Positions 51,002 to 61,561 of a stretch of DNA of 64,000 nt are shown here, in pieces. A model generated the notes under the pieces. The model had not been told where the DNA came from and did not search any database. It saw only the letters and a list, made by a program, of their open reading frames with translations. The number at the start of each line of letters is the position of its first letter. The stretch's first letter is position 1. The DNA is taken from NCBI GenBank assembly GCA_944368775.1, contig CALVXB010000002.1, forward strand, positions 1 to 64,000. Reading direction: 5' to 3'. Position numbers and translations under genes: made by a program. This stretch comes from an uncultured Clostridia bacterium (GTDB taxonomy: Bacteria; Bacillota; Clostridia; Christensenellales; Borkfalkiaceae).

Positions 51002-52111
51002 ATGCCCGGCATCTACATCCACATTCCCTTCTGCATATCCAAGTGCCGCTACTGCGACTTCACCTCCTACCCCGGCAAGATCGGCTTTGCCGAGGCGTAT
51101 ATGGCGTGCGTCTATAAGGAGATGAAGCTGCGCGCCAAAGACCTGTCCGGCCGCACCTTCGATACCGTCTATTTCGGCGGAGGCACCCCCTCCGTCATCG
51201 ACGCCAAACTGATCGCAGGCTGCATGAACCGCCTGCGCGAGTGCTACAGCCTCGCAGAGGGTGCGGAGGTCACCATCGAGCTCAACCCCGGCACGGTGGA
51301 CGCGGAAAAGATCGGAGCGTATAAGCGGGCGGGCGTCAACCGCTTTTCCATCGGCCTGCAGACGGCGATCGACGCGCAGCTCGAGGAGCTCGGCCGCGTG
51401 CACACCGCGGCAGACTTCCTGCACGCCTGCGACCTCATCGGCGACGCCAACAAGAGCGCCGACATCATGATCGGCCTCAAGGATCAGACGGCGGAGGACG
51501 TCAAAAAGAGCATCGACCTCGCGCTGCAGGGGGGCGTCTCGCACATCTCGATGTACGCGCTCACCCCCGAAGACGGCACGCCCATCTATACCGACTACCT
51601 CAACGGCGAACTTCCGGACGGCGACGCGGTCGCCGCCCTCTACGACGGCGCCCGCCGCTACCTTGCCGAACGCGGCTTCGCGCGGTACGAGGTCTCCAAC
51701 TTTGCCAAGCCCGGCTTCGAGTCTCGCCACAACCTCAACTATTGGCGGCGGGGGGAGTACATCGGCTTCGGGGTTGACGCCAGCTCCTTCATGGGCGGGC
51801 GGCGCTTCACCAACACGCGCGACCTCGACGAGTACATCAAGTGCATCCTCTCCAACTACTACCCCGTCGTCGCCGACGAGCCGATCGGCGAGGAGGAGGC
51901 GAAGTTTGAAACGGTGATGCTCGCCCTGCGCACCGCAAACGGCATCGACCTCGCGGCATACCGCGCCCGCTTCGGCAGCGATTTTGTTTCAGACTTTGCC
52001 GCGCCGCTCAAAAAGAACGCAGATTACCTCGAGTATACCGGCTCCGCCGTGCGCATCAAAGAGGACTATCTGTACGTGCAAAACACCATTATCATCGACT
52101 TTTTGGGCTGA
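51002..52111 (+). CDS. hemW: HemW-type radical SAM protein
   Basis: 369 residues. The radical SAM cluster motif is C11-x3-C15-x2-C18 (CISKCRYCDF), followed by FDTVYFGGGTPS and GVNRFSIGLQT. The C-terminal HemN-like domain includes RYEVSNFAKPGFESRHNLNYW. HemW proteins bind heme and are thought to insert it into targets; they lack the extra N-terminal residues of the oxygen-independent coproporphyrinogen oxidase HemN. GGAGGAA precedes the ATG. Element E begins two bases after the stop. Confidence 0.93.
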   Translation: MPGIYIHIPFCISKCRYCDFTSYPGKIGFAEAYMACVYKEMKLRAKDLSGRTFDTVYFGGGTPSVIDAKLIAGCMNRLRECYSLAEGAEVTIELNPGTVDAEKIGAYKRAGVNRFSIGLQTAIDAQLEELGRVHTAADFLHACDLIGDANKSADIMIGLKDQTAEDVKKSIDLALQGGVSHISMYALTPEDGTPIYTDYLNGELPDGDAVAALYDGARRYLAERGFARYEVSNFAKPGFESRHNLNYWRRGEYIGFGVDASSFMGGRRFTNTRDLDEYIKCILSNYYPVVADEPIGEEEAKFETVMLALRTANGIDLAAYRARFGSDFVSDFAAPLKKNADYLEYTGSAVRIKEDYLYVQNTIIIDFLG

Positions 52112-52112
52112 T

Positions 52113-52134
52113 GCATAGTACTATGCCACGCATA
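52113..52134 (+). repeat. Intergenic palindromic element, copy E
   Basis: GCATAGTACTATGC then CACGCATA. The core palindrome is perfect over 14 bp. The second palindrome TATGC-CAC-GCATA also shows paired changes (T to C and A to G) against the other copies. It begins two bases after the hemW stop. Confidence 0.9.
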
Positions 52135-52161
52135 CTTCGCCGCTTTTGCGCACGTTCGGCC

Positions 52162-52215
52162 GCCGAAAATAAAATAATGGCCGAAAATAAAATAATGGCC
52201 GAAAATAAAATAATG
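52162..52215. repeat. 18-bp perfect tandem repeat, three copies
   Basis: GCCGAAAATAAAATAATG three times without a mismatch, AT-rich in a GC-rich setting, between convergent genes. It can be read as AENKIM three times inside a 40-codon open frame (52123-52245) that lacks a ribosome site, so coding is unlikely. Confidence 0.95.
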
Positions 52216-52254
52216 AAAGAAAAGGTGAAAAAAGAGGAAAGGTAAAAAAAATAG

Positions 52255-52287
52255 TCGGCGCGCCCGCGCTTTGCGCGGGCGCGCCGA
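52255..52287. terminator. Bidirectional terminator between hemW and the lipoprotein gene
   Basis: 15-bp stem (TCGGCGCGCCCGCGC and complement) around TTT. ATTTT follows on the plus strand, and eight Ts follow on the minus strand (AAAAAAAA at 52243-52250). Confidence 0.9.
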
Positions 52288-52307
52288 TTTTCGTGTGCGC
52301 GGGCGGC

Positions 52308-52973
52308 CTACTCGCGGGTGGCGACGATCTCGCCCGTCACGGCGTCGGCGAGCATGGAGTAGGTATGCCCGCCGCGGTCGGTCAGGCCGATGTAGTAGTA
52401 GCTCGCGCCGCCCTCGCATGCGAGGCGCACATACAGTTCGCCGGCAAAGTCGCGCCCGTTTGAAAGGGCGTCGAAGCGCTCCGCCTCCGCCGCGCGCACC
52501 TTTTCGAGCAGGGCGGGCAGTTCGAGCGCGCCTTCGGGGCGCAGGCAGGCCGCCTCTATGGTCAGCGGCTCTACCTCCGCGTCCTCCGCGTCGCGCACGG
52601 TGAAGACGACGCTCTCCTCCGTCGGCTCGGGCAGGGTAAGGGAGCAGGTATGCACCATGCGCACGCTGTCAAAGGCGAGCTCCGCTTCGTAGCTTTCCCC
52701 GCCCAGCGCGTATTCGATGCTGTAAGTGCGCGCGTTGTCGGGCGCGGCGAGCGCGATCTCGAACAGGTCCTGCATCTCGCCCGCGTTCCCGTCGGCGCGG
52801 TAGGGGTATTCGCGGCGGGTAAAGGAGGCGAACACGGTATAGCCGCCCTCCGTTCCCTCGTAGATGCGGCTGCGGTATTCGGAGACGTACGCGCCGAGGT
52901 CGGGTTCGGCCGCGCACCCGGCGGGCAGGGCGCACGCCGCCAGCGCGAGCAGGATACAGAGCATCTTTTTCAT
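52308..52973 (-). CDS. Hypothetical lipoprotein with PepSY-like C-terminal motif
   Basis: 221 residues. The lipobox is LPAGC (Cys about 20). The mature part is beta-rich without catalytic motifs and ends YYYIGLTDRGGHTYSMLADAVTGEIVATRE, which resembles the last strands of a PepSY-type domain (a G-x-V-x-x-x-D). GGAGG lies before the ATG. It stands alone on the minus strand between the bidirectional terminator and the divergent gene at 53183. Surface location is likely; function is unknown. Confidence 0.65.
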   Translation of the reverse strand: MKKMLCILLALAACALPAGCAAEPDLGAYVSEYRSRIYEGTEGGYTVFASFTRREYPYRADGNAGEMQDLFEIALAAPDNARTYSIEYALGGESYEAELAFDSVRMVHTCSLTLPEPTEESVVFTVRDAEDAEVEPLTIEAACLRPEGALELPALLEKVRAAEAERFDALSNGRDFAGELYVRLACEGGASYYYIGLTDRGGHTYSMLADAVTGEIVATRE

Positions 52974-53057
52974 GGGTTTCCTCCCGTTGCAAGCGATATT
53001 CACGCTATACAGTGTATTTTTTTCGGGGGCGAAAAATGATATCCTTTCCCCAAACGG

Positions 53058-53086
53058 TTGCTTTTTTTCCTGCCGTATGGTAAAAT
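53058..53086 (+). promoter_or_regulatory. Promoter of the 53183 gene
   Basis: TTGCTT, 17-bp spacer, TAAAAT with upstream TGG. Confidence 0.65.
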
Positions 53087-53182
53087 GGTCGAAATCCGAA
53101 AACAACGCGCGCGCCGGCGATTCCGGGCGACATCGTTTCGCCGCGGCGGGGCGCGCCTGTCTTTGAAGCGGGGGTATCCGAT

Positions 53183-55391
<2,209 letters not shown>

Positions 55392-55458
55392 TAGGCGGAA
55401 AGCACCGCGGCCCCGCGGTGCTTTTGCATTGCATTTCATACATTTTACGGAGCGACTT

Positions 55459-56991
<1,533 letters not shown>

Positions 56992-56999
56992 ATCCTTCG

Positions 57000-57033
57000 C
57001 CGCCCCTTTCGCGGGGCGGTTTTTTCTTTTTTT
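57000..57033 (+). terminator. Terminator of guaBA
   Basis: CCGCCCC and GGGGCGG around TTTCGC, followed by TTTTTTCTTTTTTTG. Confidence 0.92.
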
Positions 57034-57235
57034 GAAGAAGGGCAGCCGCAGGCGGGGGCCGCCGTGTGTGCGGCGCGCCGCAAGAAGGGCGCGCCGCCGC
57101 GGGCTTTTTTTGAGAAAATGCGGGCGGCGGCGCACTTTTTTCGGAAAAGTATGGAATTTCCCGCAAAAGTGTGCTATACTTGCAGCATACAGGGCTCGCC
57201 GCGCGCGGGCAGATACCGCAAGGAGGAACAGTCTT

Positions 57236-58216
57236 ATGGAAAGCAACAAGCGCCCCGAAAACATGGCGCGCATCGAGAGCGCGGCGCAGGCGCAGGCGTT
57301 CATCGACGAGCAGGTCGCGGCGGTGCGCCGCCAGGTCGGCGACAAAAAGGTGCTGCTCGCGCTGTCGGGCGGGGTCGATTCGTCCGTCGTGGCGGCGCTG
57401 CTCATCAGGGCGATCGGTCAAAACCTCGTCTGCGTGCACGTCAACCACGGCCTGCTGCGCAAGGGAGAGCCCGAACAGGTGGTCGAGGTGTTCCGCGGCC
57501 AGATGAACGCCAACCTCGTCTACGTCGACGCCGTCGACCGCTTTTTGGACAAGCTCGCGGGCGTCGCCGACCCCGAAACCAAGCGCAAGATCATCGGCGC
57601 GGAGTTCATCCGCGTGTTCGAGGAGGAGGCGCGCAAGCAAGACGGCATCGAATTTCTGGCGCAGGGCACCATCTATCCGGACATTTTGGAGAGCGGCCCC
57701 GTCAAGGCGCACCACAACGTGGGCGGTCTGCCCGACGACTTGCAGTTCGAGCTGGTCGAGCCCCTCAAATTCCTCTATAAAGACGAGGTGCGCGTCGTCG
57801 GCAAGGCGCTCGGCCTGCCCGACGGCATGGTCTACCGCCAGCCCTTCCCCGGCCCCGGCCTGGGCGTGCGCTGCCTGGGTGCGATCACGCGCGAGCGGCT
57901 GGAATGTGTGCGCGCGTCCGACGCCATCCTGCGCGAGGAGTTCGCCAAAAACGGGCTGGAGGGCAAGGTCTGGCAGTACTTCACCGTCGTGCCCGACTTC
58001 AAGTCGGTCGGCGTCAAAGACGGCAAGCGCACCTTCGCCTACCCCGTCATCATCCGCGCCGTCAACACCAAGGACGCGATGACCGCCACCGTCGAGGACG
58101 TGCCCTTCGCCCTGCTCGAGCACATCACCGACCGCATCACCAAAGAGGTGCCCGGCGTCAACCGCGTGCTGTACGACCTCACCCCCAAGCCCTGCGGCAC
58201 CATCGAGTGGGAATAA
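57236..58216 (+). CDS. Second GMP synthetase, ATP-pyrophosphatase and dimerisation domains only
   Basis: 326 residues. It starts directly with the ATP-pyrophosphatase domain (PP-loop [13 protein letters not shown], 44-49 onward), shares [34 protein letters not shown] and [15 protein letters not shown] with GuaA, and ends [13 protein letters not shown]. The amidotransferase domain is absent, as in archaeal GuaAb, which works with a separate amidotransferase or with ammonia. No partner amidotransferase gene is in the window. An extended -10 (TGCTATACT, 57172-57180) and AGGAGG precede it. It may be an ammonia-using or differently regulated GMP synthetase, or it may have a related adenylating role. 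Confidence 0.9.
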   Translation: MESNKRPENMARIESAAQAQAFIDEQVAAVRRQVGDKKVLLALSGGVDSSVVAALLIRAIGQNLVCVHVNHGLLRKGEPEQVVEVFRGQMNANLVYVDAVDRFLDKLAGVADPETKRKIIGAEFIRVFEEEARKQDGIEFLAQGTIYPDILESGPVKAHHNVGGLPDDLQFELVEPLKFLYKDEVRVVGKALGLPDGMVYRQPFPGPGLGVRCLGAITRERLECVRASDAILREEFAKNGLEGKVWQYFTVVPDFKSVGVKDGKRTFAYPVIIRAVNTKDAMTATVEDVPFALLEHITDRITKEVPGVNRVLYDLTPKPCGTIEWE

Positions 58217-58283
58217 GGGGAAAGAAGGCCGTCCGGGCGCAAAAATCGGCATCGTGCGGGGGCGAACGCCCCCGCCGCAAAAA

Positions 58284-58320
58284 ATACCTTTGCAAAATTT
58301 TCGCAAAGGTATTTCTTTTT
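58284..58320 (+). terminator. Terminator of the second GMP synthetase
   Basis: ATACCTTTGC and GCAAAGGTAT around nine bases, then TTCTTTTT. A second GC hairpin (GCGGGGGCG/CGCCCCCGC, 58256-58275) lies just before it. Confidence 0.85.
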
Positions 58321-58393
58321 GCCGCAGAATGTGCTATACTGAATCGATGGCTTTTTTACTTTTTGCCGGAACGGAATTTTTTAAGGTGGGAAA

Positions 58394-60787
58394 ATGGCTG
58401 AAATGACGATCGGGCAGCTGCGCGAGTTTATCCAAAGTCATAAAGAGCCGGACAAAAAATTCTTTTTGGACTTGCTCGACGAGGACAAGCAGCGCGCCTA
58501 TGAAGACAAGCGTGTGCGCGCGGTGATGACGCTGCTCAAGCTGTGCTATATCAACGCGCTCAAAATCAAGATCAAAAACGCGCAGGAGGAGATCGCCTCC
58601 CTGCGCGCGGGAGAATTTTCTGCGGAAAACTACCGCACCATCATCGGCCGCAACGCCGAGATCCGCGCCTGGCGTGCGCAGATCGACAGCTACAAGGGTT
58701 TTTTTGCCGAGCCGTACTTCGCCCGCATGGACCTCGTCGACGACAAGGAGGGCTACAACAGCTACTACATCGGCAAAAAAGGGGATCTGAATTTGGAGAT
58801 CGTCGATTGGCGCGCGCCGCTCGCGCGCAAGTACTACCAAAAGAGCCAGATCGTATTCTCCATCAACGAGTACAACTACAAGCAGATCCTGCGCCGCGCC
58901 CTGCGCACCAAAAACGGCAAGTTCCTCGACTTCAAAAACGAGTACCTCAGCCTGCGCGGCTACCTCACCAAAGAAGAGATCGCCGGGCGCGACGAGGAGA
59001 TCATCTTCGACCCCTATTTGAAGGAGATCTTGCGCGCGCGCAAGGAGCAGGAAGAGATCTCCGACATCATTGAGACCATCCAGGAGAAGCAGTACGAGAT
59101 CATCACCAAGCCCGAGCGCTCGAGCTTCGTGCTGCAGGGGTGCGCGGGCAGCGGCAAGACGATGATCATGCTGCACCGTTTGAGCTTCCTCATGTACAAC
59201 AACGAGGGGCTCAAACCCGCCGACGTGCTCGTCATCACCCCGAGCGACTCCTTCAACGCCTTCATCGACGAGCTCTCGCAGGTGCTCGAGCTTGAAAAGA
59301 TCAAGACGCGCAGGATCGACGAGTACTTTTTGCAGCTGCTGCACAGCGAGGGGGTGGACCTCGGCGGCAAGATCGACCCCGCCGCCAAAGAGCCGCCCGC
59401 CTACCTCGAGTATATCTATTCTGAAAAGTTCTACGCGGACGCAGAAAAGCGCCTGACCAAAATTTACGACGGCATCCTCGGTATGTTCCTCAGCGAAGAG
59501 TGCGCCGCCGTCGTCGAAAAGGCTGCCGCCGACTGCCGCGCGCAGCTCGAGCTGTTCGGCCGCCTCAAAAACGCGAGCGTGCGCGTGCGCCGCGCCGTCC
59601 TCGGCGAGATCAAAGAAAAGCCGGAAGGTGGCCTGTACTACACCAAGCCCTACCGCGCGCTGATGAACGAAGTCACCGCCGCGGAGGAGTTTCTCACCTC
59701 CGGCCTGCACGGCGAGCGGGTCAAAAATGAGAGCGCATTCTATGGACTGCTGCTCTCCTTCTACCGCGCCGGCACGCACATCGAGCATATGCACGCGCGC
59801 GTCGCCGCCGATGCGGACGCCGACCTCGCCCGCCTGCACGAGACGGTCACCAAAGAGATCGCCGACCTGCGCCGCTACAAGCTGGTGCGCGGCGACAAGG
59901 AGGTGGAGACGTACGCCGACCGCATCGCCCACCGCGGCGAGCTGCTGCGCGAGATCGACGCGATGCGCGGCTGCGTCGCCCGCATCGAGGAGCTGTTCAC
60001 CGGCTTCTGCGAATTTTTTGAAACGCTGCGCGGCAACGACTACTTCGTCAAGCTGGGCAAGTGCGGCACGCGCATCGAGCTCGCCCGCCTGTTCTACCGC
60101 GAAACGGTGCGCCGCGCCAAAAACCGCTTCGGCGTGGGCAAGGGGTTGGTGCGCAGCGACGCCTATTCCATCTGCCTCATCCTCGCCCTGCTCGGCGCCC
60201 GCCCCGGGCCGCGCTTCGGCCTCGTGTTCATCGACGAGGGGCAGGACATCTCCGTCAACGAATACCGCCTGCTCCGCCTGCTCAACCCCGACGCCGCCTT
60301 CAACATCTACGGCGACCTCGCCCAAAACATCACCCGCTACCGCGGCCTGACCGATTGGAGCAAGGTGAACGCGGGCGACTACTACACCCTCGAGCAAAAC
60401 TACCGCAACACCAACCAGATCGTCGACTACGTCGCGCGCGAGCTGGGCATCTCCATGCAGCCCATCGGCTTTGACGGGCCGGAAGTGGCGCGCATCGGCG
60501 TGCGCGGCATCAGCGCCTTTTTCCGCGACAAAAAGGGGCTCAAGGCGGTCATCGTGCCCGAAAGCGAGATCGAGCGCTACCGCCGCAAGAGCTACAACGT
60601 CCTCGGCGAAACGGGCAGGATCTCTAAAAAGAAGGTCAATCTGATGACTGTGTACGAGTCCAAGGGGCTCGAGTTCACCTGCGTCGCCGTCGCCGACAAA
60701 AACATGACCAAGCAAGAAAAATACATCGCATACACCCGCGCGCTCAAAGAGCTCGCGATCGTCGGGGAGGGGAACGGTGCGGACTGA
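58394..60787 (+). CDS. HelD-type UvrD/Rep superfamily helicase
   Basis: 797 residues. An N-terminal coiled-coil arm (about 1-110) precedes the SF1 motor. Walker A is GCAGSGKT (about 250-257), motif II is FIDEGQDIS, later come LEQNYRN and VYESKGLEF, and the C-terminus has KYIAYTRALKEL. The FFAEPYFARMDL and YIGKKGDL-N-LEIVDWRAP pattern is characteristic of HelD, which binds RNA polymerase and frees it from stalled or inactive complexes. An extended -10 (TGCTATACT, 58332-58340) and AAGGTGGG precede the ATG. The HAD gene starts inside its last 11 bases. Confidence 0.92.
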   Translation: MAEMTIGQLREFIQSHKEPDKKFFLDLLDEDKQRAYEDKRVRAVMTLLKLCYINALKIKIKNAQEEIASLRAGEFSAENYRTIIGRNAEIRAWRAQIDSYKGFFAEPYFARMDLVDDKEGYNSYYIGKKGDLNLEIVDWRAPLARKYYQKSQIVFSINEYNYKQILRRALRTKNGKFLDFKNEYLSLRGYLTKEEIAGRDEEIIFDPYLKEILRARKEQEEISDIIETIQEKQYEIITKPERSSFVLQGCAGSGKTMIMLHRLSFLMYNNEGLKPADVLVITPSDSFNAFIDELSQVLELEKIKTRRIDEYFLQLLHSEGVDLGGKIDPAAKEPPAYLEYIYSEKFYADAEKRLTKIYDGILGMFLSEECAAVVEKAAADCRAQLELFGRLKNASVRVRRAVLGEIKEKPEGGLYYTKPYRALMNEVTAAEEFLTSGLHGERVKNESAFYGLLLSFYRAGTHIEHMHARVAADADADLARLHETVTKEIADLRRYKLVRGDKEVETYADRIAHRGELLREIDAMRGCVARIEELFTGFCEFFETLRGNDYFVKLGKCGTRIELARLFYRETVRRAKNRFGVGKGLVRSDAYSICLILALLGARPGPRFGLVFIDEGQDISVNEYRLLRLLNPDAAFNIYGDLAQNITRYRGLTDWSKVNAGDYYTLEQNYRNTNQIVDYVARELGISMQPIGFDGPEVARIGVRGISAFFRDKKGLKAVIVPESEIERYRRKSYNVLGETGRISKKKVNLMTVYESKGLEFTCVAVADKNMTKQEKYIAYTRALKELAIVGEGNGAD

Positions 60788-61460
60788 TCATTTGCTGGAT
60801 GCAGACGAGACCATTTTAGATTTTCCGCGCTCGTCGAAGGAAAGTTTTATATGGGCGATGGGGGAGATGGGTCTTTCTGCCCTCGCGCCCGCCTTTGAAA
60901 AATTCCGCGCTGTCAACGACGCGCTGTGGAAGGCGTATGAACGGGGCGCCATGCCCAAGGCCCGCCTCGTCGTCGAGCGCTTTGTCCGCTTTTTCGCGGA
61001 GCAGGGCGTGGACGCGGACGCGGCGGCGGCGAACGCGCTGTACTTCGGCAAACTGTGCAAGACGGGCTACCTTCTGCCCGGCGCGGAGGACTTTCTGCGC
61101 GCCCTGCGCGCGCGCGGCAAGGTGTACCTCATCACCAACGGCACCCCCGCGGCGCAGTACGGGCGCATCGACTCCCTCGGCATCCGCGGGCTGTTCGACG
61201 GCATCTTCGTCTCGGACGAGATCGGCTTCGCCAAGCCCTCGGTGCGCTTTTTCGAGTACGTATTCGCGCACGCGCCCACATCGCGCCCGCAATGCGTCGT
61301 CATCGGCGACTCCCTCACCTCCGACATCGCCGGCGCCAAAAACGCGGGCGTGCCGGGCATCCTCTACGCCCCGCACGGCGCACCGGAAGGGGCAAAGGCG
61401 GCCGACTATATCGCGCGCAGCTACGCGCAAATTTTAGAAATTCTCGATACATTGAACTGA
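60777..61460 (+). CDS. HAD-superfamily hydrolase, YjjG-like (nucleotidase type)
   Basis: 227 residues starting at GTG within the helicase stop region. HAD motif I is DADETILDF at the N-terminus, motif II is LITNGT, Lys is in FAKPS and motif III is VIGDSLTSDIAGAKNAG. The cap resembles that of YjjG pyrimidine nucleotidases. The hydrophobic strand before motif I is shorter than usual. It probably removes phosphate from non-canonical nucleotides or other small phosphates. GGGGAGGGG lies upstream. A terminator follows at 61464. Confidence 0.88.
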   Translation: MRTDHLLDADETILDFPRSSKESFIWAMGEMGLSALAPAFEKFRAVNDALWKAYERGAMPKARLVVERFVRFFAEQGVDADAAAANALYFGKLCKTGYLLPGAEDFLRALRARGKVYLITNGTPAAQYGRIDSLGIRGLFDGIFVSDEIGFAKPSVRFFEYVFAHAPTSRPQCVVIGDSLTSDIAGAKNAGVPGILYAPHGAPEGAKAADYIARSYAQILEILDTLN

Positions 61461-61462
61461 AA

Positions 61463-61492
61463 GGGGCGGAAAGGGTATATTTCCGCCCTTTT
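61463..61492 (+). terminator. Terminator after the HAD gene
   Basis: GGGCGGAAA and TTTCCGCCC around seven bases, followed by TTTT. Confidence 0.85.
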
Positions 61493-61561
61493 CGGCCGAT
61501 AACCGCAAGTCTGCGGATATTTGGTTTTCACGGCGGGCAGAGGCCCGCAAGGAGGCAATAC

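Noticed and set aside
52123..52245. 40-codon open frame containing the AENKIM repeats
   Set aside because: No ribosome site, starts inside repeat element E, and low-complexity content; more likely non-coding.
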